From the NCBI GenBank assembly GCA_046330935.1, contig JAXLRU010000011.1:32279-96278 (forward strand): DNA of 64,000 bases, in the 5' to 3' direction. Positions 33,794-40,997 of the stretch are shown piece after piece (the first letter of the stretch is position 1; each line of letters begins with the position of its first letter). Source of the stretch: JAXLRU01 sp046330935. Its GTDB lineage: Bacteria > Actinomycetota > Actinomycetes > Actinomycetales > Kineosporiaceae. Below the pieces are notes generated by a model. The model had not been told where the DNA came from. It was given only the letters and a program-made list of their open reading frames with translations, and ran no database searches. The position numbers and the translations under genes were made by a program.

Positions 33794-34455
33794 GCGCGGC
33801 GCCCGTGCGTGTGATCGTCGTCGACGACCACGCGATCGTCCGGGACGGGCTGGTCGCCCTGCTCGGCGCCCTCGACGGCGTCGAGGTGGTCGGCGCGGCC
33901 GCCGACGGGGCTCAGGCCGTCACGCTCGCTCACGAGCAGGCCCCCGACGTCGTGGTCATGGACGTCTCCATGCCGGGCGTCGACGGGATCGAGGCCACCC
34001 GGCGGATCACCGGGCGTCAGGGCGCCCCGCGCGTGGTCATGCTCACGATGAACGAGGACGACGACACCGTCCTCGACGCCATCCGGGCCGGCGCCAGCGG
34101 CTACCTGCTCAAGGGGGCCGGAGCCGAGGAGGTGCTGGCCGCGATCCGGTCGGCCGCCACCGGGGGCATGGTGTTCGGCGCGTCCCTGGCCGGGCGGGTC
34201 TCGTCGTTCTTCGCGGCCGCGTCGGCGCCTGCTCGCCCGCGCGCCGTCCCCGAGCCGTACGCGGGGCTCACCGAGCGCGAGCGCGAGGTCCTGGAGCTGC
34301 TCGCCGCGGGCCTGTCCAACGACACCATCGCCGCCCGCCTGTACGTGTCGGGCAAGACCGTGCGCAACGCGGTGTCGGGCATCTACGCCAAGCTGCACGC
34401 CTCGGGGCGGGCCGAGGCCATCGTCAAGGCGCGCGAGGCCGGGTTCGGGCGCTGA
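33790..34455 (+). CDS. LuxR/NarL-family response regulator
   Basis: A 221-residue regulator. The receiver domain (about 1-120) has VVDDHAIVRDGL, phospho-Asp in VVVMDVSMPG (near residue 57), and the Lys of GYLLKGA near 107. The C-terminal helix-turn-helix carries LTEREREVLELLAAGLSNDTIAARLYVSGKTVRNAVSGI-type sequence. It is translationally coupled to the kinase. Its target promoters cannot be read. The operon's own promoter or the following sigma gene are possible targets. Confidence 0.93.
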   Translation: MSAAPVRVIVVDDHAIVRDGLVALLGALDGVEVVGAAADGAQAVTLAHEQAPDVVVMDVSMPGVDGIEATRRITGRQGAPRVVMLTMNEDDDTVLDAIRAGASGYLLKGAGAEEVLAAIRSAATGGMVFGASLAGRVSSFFAAASAPARPRAVPEPYAGLTEREREVLELLAAGLSNDTIAARLYVSGKTVRNAVSGIYAKLHASGRAEAIVKAREAGFGR

Positions 34456-34542
34456 TCGGGCACGGATGCAACCATCCGAGGGGGCCGGGCGGTACTCGTG
34501 GGTGAAGGCCGCGCGGCGGCCCGGGCGCCACGGGAGGACGTC

Positions 34543-35052
34543 GTGAGCAGGCGTAAGGGATTCGACGAGTTCGTCGTGGGGTGTTCCCCGGGACTGTTGC
34601 GGACGGCGTACCACCTGACCCACGACGTGGGGCTCGCCGAGGACCTGCTGCAGTCGACCCTGGTGCGGGTCTGGGGGGCGTGGCGCCGCATCGACGGCGA
34701 CCCGATGCCCTACGCCCGCCGGGTCCTCGTCAACACCTACGTGTCGTCGTGGCGGCGGCGGTGGCGGGCCGAGGTGCCCGACGAGGCCGCCCACGAGCCG
34801 TCCGCGGCCGTCGTCCCGGACGCGACCCGTCACCGCGACGACCGTGACGAGATGTGGACGGCGCTGGGCCGCCTCCCGCGCCGCCAGCGCGCCGTCCTCG
34901 TCCTGCGCTACTACGAGGACCTCACCGAGGCGCAGATCGCGGCCGTCCTCGACATCTCCGTCGGCACCGTGAAGAGCCAGGCCAGCCGCGGGCTGGCCAA
35001 GCTGCGCGTCGACGCCACCCTGACCCCGGCCGACGTCTACGAGGGGCGCTGA
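34543..35052 (+). CDS. SigE-family ECF RNA polymerase sigma factor
   Basis: A 169-residue sigma of the actinobacterial SigE-like ECF group. Region 2 reads GLLRTAYHLTHDVGLAEDLLQSTLVRVW, and region 4 LPRRQRAVLVLRYYEDLTEAQIAAVLDISVGTVKSQ-type sequence. GTG 34543 follows GGGAGG; GTG 34498 is an alternative with no sigma-like residues added. The next gene starts 1 nt after the stop and encodes a single-pass protein, the typical place for a membrane anti-sigma or effector. Confidence 0.92.
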   Translation: MSRRKGFDEFVVGCSPGLLRTAYHLTHDVGLAEDLLQSTLVRVWGAWRRIDGDPMPYARRVLVNTYVSSWRRRWRAEVPDEAAHEPSAAVVPDATRHRDDRDEMWTALGRLPRRQRAVLVLRYYEDLTEAQIAAVLDISVGTVKSQASRGLAKLRVDATLTPADVYEGR

Positions 35053-35053
35053 C

Positions 35054-36082
35054 ATGGCCATCACCGAGAACGACCTGCGTGACCTGTTCCGCGAGCGCGG
35101 CGACGACCTCCCCCTCGCGGTGACGTCGGCCCCCGGGCGCCTGGACTCCGTCCGGCAGCGCGTCGTCCGGCGCCGCCGCCGGCGCGCCGCCGCCGGGGGC
35201 GCCCTGATGAGCCTCGCGCTCGTGGCGGGCGGGGCCGCCTGGACGGGCCAGCTGGACCACTGGCTGACCCGCCGCCACGAGAGCATGCCGGCCGCGCCGA
35301 GCGCGCCCGAGTGGTTCCTCGGCAGCCACCTGATCGGCTCGACCGTGCTCGACGGCGACCACGGCTCCGCGTCGTTCACCGTCGTCCCCCAGGGCCGCGG
35401 ACTGACCGTCGGTGCCAGCTGCTCCAGCCCCGACCCGAAGGTCTCGGTGGTGACGCGGATCGGGACCTTCGTGCTCGGCATCGCCGACTGCGCGTCGTCG
35501 GGTTCGGCGGAGATCACCGAGCTCGACGCCGCCGCCGTCGGGTTGCGCCCGGGGGAGCCCCTCGTCGTGACGGCGACCCTGAGCCGCCCGGTGGACGGCA
35601 TCTTCCGGCTCGACGACCCGCCGCCGCCGTTGGCGTCGGGGGAGCTGCCCCGCGCCGCGATCCGCTCGGTCGTCTACGAGAAGGTGCCGCGGTCGCAGTA
35701 CCGGTTCCCGCCCCGCCCCGCGACGCTCGCCCAGGTGAGCCCGCCCGAGTCCGCGCAGGTGGTGGCGGAGGGACGCACCGACGGGGCGGTGGGGAGCCGG
35801 TCGCGGACGGTGCAGCTGACGCCCGGGGCGAGCCTCGTCGTGGGGCGGGCCGCCCCCGGGGTGCTGAAGGTGCGTCTCAACGGGGTGGACACCGGTGCGA
35901 TCTTCGAGTCCTGGGACTACACCGACCGCACGGAGAGCGAGTCGATCAGTGCCGAGATCTGGAAGGCGCTCGCGTTGCCGCCGGGGCGTGCGTCCGTGAC
36001 GGTCACGGTGGAGGCGTCGGACTTCACGATCCCCGCCTGGTACGTGGCCGTCCTCGACGCCGAAGAGACGCCCTCGCGCTGA
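35054..36082 (+). CDS. Single-pass membrane partner of the SigE-type sigma (putative anti-sigma/effector)
   Basis: A 342-residue protein. The first ~40 residues are cytosolic (MAITENDLRDLFRERGDDLP), then an Arg cluster and one transmembrane helix (about 46-64). About 270 extracytoplasmic residues rich in beta strands follow. The short N-terminal ENDLRDLFRERGDD segment resembles cytosolic tails in SigE-type operons of actinomycetes. No zinc anti-sigma HxxxCxxC motif is present. The position 1 nt after the sigma gene is the main evidence for a functional link. Confidence 0.7.
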   Translation: MAITENDLRDLFRERGDDLPLAVTSAPGRLDSVRQRVVRRRRRRAAAGGALMSLALVAGGAAWTGQLDHWLTRRHESMPAAPSAPEWFLGSHLIGSTVLDGDHGSASFTVVPQGRGLTVGASCSSPDPKVSVVTRIGTFVLGIADCASSGSAEITELDAAAVGLRPGEPLVVTATLSRPVDGIFRLDDPPPPLASGELPRAAIRSVVYEKVPRSQYRFPPRPATLAQVSPPESAQVVAEGRTDGAVGSRSRTVQLTPGASLVVGRAAPGVLKVRLNGVDTGAIFESWDYTDRTESESISAEIWKALALPPGRASVTVTVEASDFTIPAWYVAVLDAEETPSR

Positions 36083-36110
36083 GGCGCGCGACCTCGGGCA
36101 TGATGACAAC

Positions 36111-37157
36111 GTGAGGACCGTCAACGCCGTCGCCGCGTTCGCCCCCGACCAGCCCCTGCGCCGCACCACGATCGAGCGGCGCGAGGTGGGCCCCACCGAA
36201 GTCCTGATCGAGATCGCCTACGCGGGGATCTGCCACTCCGACATCCACTGCGCGCGCAGCGAGTGGGGCACGGTCTCCTACCCGATCGTGGTCGGGCACG
36301 AGATCGCCGGAGTCGTGGCCGAGGTCGGTGCCGAGGTGACCCGGCACGCCGTCGGCGACAGGGTCGGGGTCGGCTGCATGGTCGACTCCTGCCGGGAGTG
36401 CGACAACTGCCTCGCCGGCCTGCAGCAGTACTGCACCGGTGGCGGCATGATCGGCACGTACGACGCGATCGGCCGTGACGGCAAGCCCACCGCGGGCGGC
36501 TACTCGACCCACATCGTGGTCGAGCAGGACTACGTGCTGCGAATCCCCGACAGCCTCGGCCTCGACGTCGCCGCGCCGCTGCTGTGCGCGGGGATCACCC
36601 TCTACTCGCCGCTGCGCCACTGGGGTGCCGGCCCCGGCAAGCAGGTGGCCGTGGTCGGCCTCGGCGGGCTCGGCCACATGGGCGTGAAGATCGCCTCCGC
36701 CCTCGGCGCCGAGGTCACCGTGCTCAGCCAGTCGCTGAAGAAGCGTGAGGACGGCCTGCGCCTGGGCGGGGACCACTACTACGCGACGTCCGACCCGGCC
36801 ACGTTCGAGACCCTCGCCGGACGGTTCGACCTCATCCTCAACACCGTCTCCGCGCAGCTCGACCTCGGCGCCTACCTGGGGCTGCTGCGCACCGACGGCA
36901 CGATGGTGCAGGTCGGCGCGCCCGAGAACGCGCAGTCCGTGCACCCGTTCGCGCTCATCCCCGGGCGCAAGTCGCTGGCCGGCTCGATGATCGGCGGCAT
37001 CCCCGAGACCCAGGAGATGCTCGACTTCTGCGGCGAGCACGGCCTCGGTGCCGAGATCGAGGTCATCTCCGCCGACCAGGTCAACGAGGCCTGGGACAGG
37101 GTCGTCGCCTCCGACGTGCGGTACCGGTTCGTGATCGACGTCGCGACGCTCGCCTGA
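36111..37157 (+). CDS. Zinc-dependent NAD(P) alcohol dehydrogenase (cinnamyl-alcohol/AdhC type)
   Basis: A 348-residue medium-chain dehydrogenase. The catalytic zinc ligands are in GICHSDIH (Cys/Asp region) and GHEIAG. The structural zinc set is visible as CRECDNCLAGLQQYC. The Rossmann loop VGLGGLGHMGVK lies near residue 180. This pattern matches the cinnamyl-alcohol dehydrogenase/AdhC group that reduces aldehydes with NADPH. GTG 36111 (MRTVNAVAAFAP) is the start. It stands alone after the sigma module. Confidence 0.93.
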   Translation: MRTVNAVAAFAPDQPLRRTTIERREVGPTEVLIEIAYAGICHSDIHCARSEWGTVSYPIVVGHEIAGVVAEVGAEVTRHAVGDRVGVGCMVDSCRECDNCLAGLQQYCTGGGMIGTYDAIGRDGKPTAGGYSTHIVVEQDYVLRIPDSLGLDVAAPLLCAGITLYSPLRHWGAGPGKQVAVVGLGGLGHMGVKIASALGAEVTVLSQSLKKREDGLRLGGDHYYATSDPATFETLAGRFDLILNTVSAQLDLGAYLGLLRTDGTMVQVGAPENAQSVHPFALIPGRKSLAGSMIGGIPETQEMLDFCGEHGLGAEIEVISADQVNEAWDRVVASDVRYRFVIDVATLA

Positions 37158-37247
37158 CTCTGCCTGACCCCGGCTGACCCGTCTGACCGATCCGCTGATC
37201 GGGCGAGCCTGCTGCCTGGGCCGCGCGCCCTGCGGCATCGTGGTCAG

Positions 37248-37730
37248 GTGAGCACTGTGCGTCACTTCCTGAGGGGTTCGCGCCCGCGCGCAGGTGTCGC
37301 CGGAGGCGTCGTGCTCGTGGCCGTCCTCACGGGCTGCGGTGGGGACGACACCGCCCGGCTCGCGCTGGACGCCGCCACCGCATCGGCCCGCGCACGGGCG
37401 GAGGATGTCGCGGGCACGCTGTCGGGCGTCTCGATCGCTGCGGAGCCCACGACCGTGGAGGCCGACCTGCTCAAGGCGATGCCCCGCGAGGACACGCTCG
37501 TCGTGGGGCCGGTCACCCGCCAGGGGGACGCCGTGACCGTGCCCGTCGCGGTGTTCGCCGCCGCCAGCAAGGGCGAGGGGGCCGACGCCGTCCGGCGCGC
37601 CGTGCGCATGTGCGTGGCCTACGCCGTCCGGCCCGGCGGAGGTGTCAGCCTGGCCGGGACCCCCTGCTGGCAGGGCGCACCCACCTCCGCCCCGGGCATC
37701 GGCCCCGTGGACGCGACGGTCCCGCTGTAG
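37248..37730 (+). CDS. Small putative lipoprotein
   Basis: A 160-residue protein with an Arg-containing N-terminus, hydrophobic segment and lipobox VLTGC (Cys near residue 30), predicting a membrane-anchored lipoprotein. The mature part has two later cysteines (MCVAYAV and GTPCWQG) that could form a disulfide. I recognise no domain. GTG 37248 follows a GGTCAG stretch. It ends 28 nt before a gene with a perfect AGGAGG site, so co-transcription is possible. Confidence 0.7.
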   Translation: MSTVRHFLRGSRPRAGVAGGVVLVAVLTGCGGDDTARLALDAATASARARAEDVAGTLSGVSIAAEPTTVEADLLKAMPREDTLVVGPVTRQGDAVTVPVAVFAAASKGEGADAVRRAVRMCVAYAVRPGGGVSLAGTPCWQGAPTSAPGIGPVDATVPL

Positions 37731-37758
37731 GGGCGCCCCGCCGTCCTCAGGAGGTCCC

Positions 37759-38415
37759 GTGCCGCAGCCCACCACCGACCAGCTCAAGGCCGTGCTCGTC
37801 GCCGAACGCCACGCCGTCGCCGACCTCGCCCTCACCCTCGACGACGCCCAGCTCGCCACCCCCAGTCTGTGCGGGGCGTGGACCGTCAAGGACGTCGTCG
37901 CCCACCTCGCGTTCGCCGTCCACATCGACTGGCGCGCCTTCGCCCGGAGCATGGCCCGCCACCGAGGCGACTTCGACGCCGTGAACGACGAGCTGGCCCG
38001 CTCCTGGGGGCGGCGGCCGGTCGCCGAGCTCGCCCACGAGCTGCGCGGGCATGCCGCCGGCCGGTTGAGCAACCCCGGGCAGGGCGTGGCCGGGCCGCTG
38101 ACCGACGCGCTGGTGCACGGCGCCGACATCCGCCTTCCCCTCGGCCTGGTCCACGACGCCGACCCGGACGTCGCCGCCGCCTGCCTGCGGTTCGTCGTCA
38201 GCGGCCGCGCGTTCGGGTTCGTCCCCCGCGGGCGCACCTCCGGCCTGTCGTTCATCGCCGAGGACGCCGCTGACGGGGACGGGCTCGCGTTCGGCGGCGG
38301 CGCGATCGTCCGCGGCCGGGCGCTCGACCTCCTGCTCGCCGTCCTCGGTCGTCGCGTCACCCTCGATTCCCTGTCCGGCGCCGGGGCCGCCGAGCTGGCT
38401 CGACGCCTGAGCTGA
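37759..38415 (+). CDS. Maleylpyruvate-isomerase-family (DinB-like, mycothiol-type) protein
   Basis: A 218-residue protein with the four-helix DinB/MDMPI N-terminal fold. SLCGAWTVKDVVAHLAF near residue 40 carries the usual metal His, and DALVHGADI near 115 supplies further His/Asp ligands. Members include mycothiol-dependent isomerases and many uncharacterised metal-binding proteins. Mycothiol use is inferred from the family only. GTG 37759 has an ideal AGGAGG at the right spacing. Confidence 0.83.
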   Translation: MPQPTTDQLKAVLVAERHAVADLALTLDDAQLATPSLCGAWTVKDVVAHLAFAVHIDWRAFARSMARHRGDFDAVNDELARSWGRRPVAELAHELRGHAAGRLSNPGQGVAGPLTDALVHGADIRLPLGLVHDADPDVAAACLRFVVSGRAFGFVPRGRTSGLSFIAEDAADGDGLAFGGGAIVRGRALDLLLAVLGRRVTLDSLSGAGAAELARRLS

Positions 38416-38450
38416 TCCCGGCCGAGCCGCGCACGCTCCTGCTGCCCCCG

Positions 38451-38564
38451 GACGGTCTGCGGCGGATGGTGTCGCCAACCGTCCACGGAGCATTGGCGGG
38501 GGTGAGGCGCCGGGCTGGTGGGACGGTCTGCGGCGGATGGTGTCGCCGACCGTCCGCGGAGCAT
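38451..38564 (+). repeat. Direct repeat of a 43-bp intergenic block
   Basis: The block starting GACGGTCTGCGGCGGATGG and ending CGGAGCAT occurs at 38451-38493 and 38522-38564 with two differences. Each copy contains GACGGT...ACCGTC inverted arms. It lies between the DinB-like gene and the Crp/Fnr gene, possibly within the latter's promoter region. No gene is in this gap. Confidence 0.75.
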
Positions 38565-38648
38565 CTGCGGCGGCGAGCCCGAGCACGAGCCCAGGACAGG
38601 GGGCTGAGGGGCAGCTGGAGCCGAGGCTGGCCGTGGCAGGATCGCGGG

Positions 38649-39353
38649 GTGCCCGAGGCGTCCCCCCGCGACGTGCCTGCCGTCCTGGCGCGGCTGCCGC
38701 TGTTCACGCAGGTGGGCGGGGACCTGCTCGCGGTGCTCGCGTCGTCGTCGACGTCACGGACGCTGCCGCGCGGTGAGGTGGTGTTCTCACGGGGGCAGGA
38801 GTGCCGCGGCTTCTTCGTCGTCCTGCGGGGGCAGGTGAAGCTGTCGCTGACCAGCGCCGACGGCAACGAGAAGGTGCTGGAGATCATCGGCGCGGGGGAG
38901 AGCTTCGCCGAGGGCGTCATGTTCGCCGACCGCCCCTACCCGGTGACGGCGACGGCGCTGGCGCCCACCGTCGTCCTCGCGATCCCGCGGCAGGCGGTGC
39001 TCGACCTCATCGACGCCGACCCGACCTTCGCCCGCCGCATGCTCGCGGGCATGTCGATGCGGCTGCACGCGATGGTCGCCGACGTCGCGGCGATGTCGCT
39101 GCACAGCGCCCGGCAGCGGGTCGCGGGGTACCTGGTCGGGGAGGTCACCGGCCCCGACGCGGCCCTGCCCGCGGGCCCCGCACAGGTGCGGCTGCCCGCG
39201 GGCAAGGCGGTGTTGGCGTCGCGGCTGTCGCTGACCCCGGAGACGTTCTCGCGGGTGCTGCGCCTGCTCGCCGACGACGGGCTGATCAGCGTGGACGGGC
39301 ACGAGGTGCAGGTGCTCGACGTCGCCGGGCTCGCCGCGTCGTCGGGGGAGTGA
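38649..39353 (+). CDS. Crp/Fnr-family transcriptional regulator
   Basis: A 234-residue regulator. The cyclic-nucleotide-like sensor domain spans about 15-130 (LPLFTQVGGDLLAVLAS, FSRGQECRGFFVVLRGQVKLSL, GESFAEGVMFADRPYPVTATA). A long dimer helix and an HTH_Crp_2 winged helix (LASRLSLTPETFSRVLRLLADDG) follow. No N-terminal Cys set for an iron-sulfur cluster is present, so it is not a classical oxygen-sensing Fnr; DNR-like heme/NO sensing is possible. Its recognition helix ETFSRVLR matches the type that reads TTGAT half-sites. Such a site lies at the hcp promoter 1.5 kb downstream. GTG 38649 is chosen as the first start before the sensor fold. Confidence 0.87.
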   Translation: MPEASPRDVPAVLARLPLFTQVGGDLLAVLASSSTSRTLPRGEVVFSRGQECRGFFVVLRGQVKLSLTSADGNEKVLEIIGAGESFAEGVMFADRPYPVTATALAPTVVLAIPRQAVLDLIDADPTFARRMLAGMSMRLHAMVADVAAMSLHSARQRVAGYLVGEVTGPDAALPAGPAQVRLPAGKAVLASRLSLTPETFSRVLRLLADDGLISVDGHEVQVLDVAGLAASSGE

Positions 39354-39356
39354 CCG

Positions 39357-39842
39357 CTACGCGGCCAGCACGTCGTCGACCTGCGCCAGCGCGCTGCGGA
39401 TCCCGGAGTCCATGCCCATCGCCGTGAACTGCTCGACGGTGGCGAGGTCCGGGAAGCGCCACGTGATCGTCATGGTGGTGACGCCGTCGACCTCGACGAA
39501 CGTGACGGTGAACGGCGTCACGGGCATCGACTCGTCGGGCGTGCCGTCGGCGTCGGCGAAGCCCTCCTCGATCTCGATCCTCGTCGGCGCCTCGACCGCC
39601 ACGAACCGCCACCAGCCGCCGGCGGTGTCGCCGTCGGGGCCGTGCATGACGTAGGTGGCGCGGCCGCCGGCGGCGAACTCGTGCGAGGTGAACGTCGCGG
39701 GCCAGTCGGGCGGTCCCCACCAGCGTTCGAGCTGCCGCGGATCGGCCCACACCTGCCACACGCGGGTGGCGGGCGCGGCGAACTCGCAGACCGCCGTCAT
39801 GGTGAGGGCGTCGAGGTCCTTGGTGATGTCGCGGATCGGCAC
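39357..39842 (-). CDS. SRPBCC/AHSA1-domain protein, copy 2
   Basis: A 161-residue START-like (AHSA1) protein with the family block RVWQVWADPRQLERWWGPPDWPATF near residue 27 and FTVTFVEVDGVTTMTI. The fold forms a hydrophobic ligand cavity; its ligand is unknown. It begins at GTG 39842, 8 nt after its paralogue ends, in the ArsR-led operon. It is a close tandem duplicate. Confidence 0.85.
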   Translation of the reverse strand: MPIRDITKDLDALTMTAVCEFAAPATRVWQVWADPRQLERWWGPPDWPATFTSHEFAAGGRATYVMHGPDGDTAGGWWRFVAVEAPTRIEIEEGFADADGTPDESMPVTPFTVTFVEVDGVTTMTITWRFPDLATVEQFTAMGMDSGIRSALAQVDDVLAA

Positions 39843-39850
39843 GGCGCGCC

Positions 39851-40342
39851 TCAGGCGGGGACGCCGAGCAGCGCGTCGACCTGCGACAGCGCCTCGCGCA
39901 TGCCCTCGGCCATGCCCATCTGGAGGACCATGTCGAGGTCCTCGCGGCGGGCGAACCAGGACGTGTTGGTCATGGTCGTGACGCCGTCGGCCTCGGTGAA
40001 CGTGACGACGAACCGGCCGCTCGGGAGGTCGGCGTTGCGGGTGCCGTCGGGGTGGCCGAAGCCGTCGACGATCTCCAGGCGGGACGGCGCATCGATGGCG
40101 ACGAAATCCCACCAGCCGTAGGCGCGGGTGCCGTCGGGGAGGGTCATGTAGTACGTCGCGGCGCCTCCGGGCACGAAGTCGTGCTCCACGAAGGTCGCCG
40201 GGTAGCCGGGCGGGCCCCACCAGCGCTCCAGCTGGCGCGGGTCGGACCAGATCTGCCAGACGCGCTCCGGGGGCGCCGGGAAGTCGGCGGTGATGGTGAA
40301 GGTCAGCGCCTCGGGGTCGGTGGCGATGTCGCGGACGGGCAC
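39851..40342 (-). CDS. SRPBCC/AHSA1-domain protein, copy 1
   Basis: A 163-residue AHSA1-type protein with RVWQIWSDPRQLERWWGPPGYPATF, nearly matching its neighbour's block, and FVVTFTEADGVTTMTN. GTG 40342 is the start. It lies 59 nt after the ArsR-type gene. ArsR plus AHSA1 proteins form a very common actinomycete cassette in which the repressor controls the ligand-binding protein. The biological ligand remains unknown. Confidence 0.85.
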   Translation of the reverse strand: MPVRDIATDPEALTFTITADFPAPPERVWQIWSDPRQLERWWGPPGYPATFVEHDFVPGGAATYYMTLPDGTRAYGWWDFVAIDAPSRLEIVDGFGHPDGTRNADLPSGRFVVTFTEADGVTTMTNTSWFARREDLDMVLQMGMAEGMREALSQVDALLGVPA

Positions 40343-40401
40343 GAAGGCTCCTCGGGTCGGGCGGGGCGGGCGGGTCGGGCGCGGGACGGGTCAGTGCGGG
40401 G

Positions 40402-40743
40402 TCAGGAACCGGGCGGCAGGCCGAGCAGCTCGTCGATGGCAGCGACGCGGGCGCGCCACAGCTGCTCGAACTGCTCCAGCAGGGCGGCGACGTCGCGGAC
40501 GGCCTCGGGGTCTCCGTGCACCAGCTGCTCCCTGCCCCGGCGTTGCTTGTGGACGAGGTGGGCGCGCTCCAGCACCGCCACGTGCTTCTGGACGGCGGCG
40601 AAGCTCATGTCGTACCGGGAGGCCAGCGCCGACACCGACGCCTCCTCGGCTAGCACCCGGCGCAGGATGTCGCGGCGGGTGGCGTCGGCGAGGGCGGCGA
40701 AGACGCGGTCGACGGCGTCCTGGTCGCTCAGATCTACAACCAT
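40402..40743 (-). CDS. ArsR/SdpR-type winged-helix repressor
   Basis: A 113-residue repressor with VFAALADATRRDILRRVLAEE (helix 2-3) and recognition helix region MSFAAVQKHVAVLERAHLV. No metal-binding Cys pair is present, so it belongs to the metal-independent group paired with AHSA1 proteins. Its ATG at 40743 lies inside a perfect palindrome TACAACC-atca-GGTTGTA, strongly implying autoregulation. The two AHSA1 genes follow on the same strand. Confidence 0.9.
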   Translation of the reverse strand: MVVDLSDQDAVDRVFAALADATRRDILRRVLAEEASVSALASRYDMSFAAVQKHVAVLERAHLVHKQRRGREQLVHGDPEAVRDVAALLEQFEQLWRARVAAIDELLGLPPGS

Positions 40744-40752
40744 CAGGTTGTA
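40735..40752. promoter_or_regulatory. ArsR-type operator overlapping its own start codon
   Basis: TACAACC and GGTTGTA are perfect inverted 7-mers separated by four bases. The site covers the ATG (complement of 40741-40743). Binding here would block both transcription and initiation of the arsR-AHSA1 operon. Confidence 0.75.
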
Positions 40753-40845
40753 CGTTAGCCGAGTGATTGCCGGATGCCAAGGGCCGGGACGTGAGTCCCG
40801 GAGGTGTGAGCTGAGCCTCACCGAAGCTGGTGCGGACATCGGGAC

Positions 40846-40887
40846 TTGATGCCGGTCAAGGAATCTGGCCGGGCACTGCCCTAGCGT
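40846..40887 (+). promoter_or_regulatory. hcp promoter with FNR/DNR-type box at class II spacing
   Basis: TTGATGCCGGTCAA (40846-40859) matches the TTGAY-n4-RTCAA consensus bound by Crp/Fnr-family NO/O2 regulators. A -10-like TAGCGT follows at 40882-40887. If transcription starts near 40894 the box is centred at about -41.5, the class II activator position. The leader to the TTG start is about 104 nt. Confidence 0.7.
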
Positions 40888-40997
40888 CGCCGACGCAGCG
40901 AGACCGATCCGGCCCACCCCTGACGCGCCGTCCACGAGCCGGCGACGGAGGATGTCCGCGGGCCACCACCCGCGCCCTGATCACGAGGAGCCCACGC

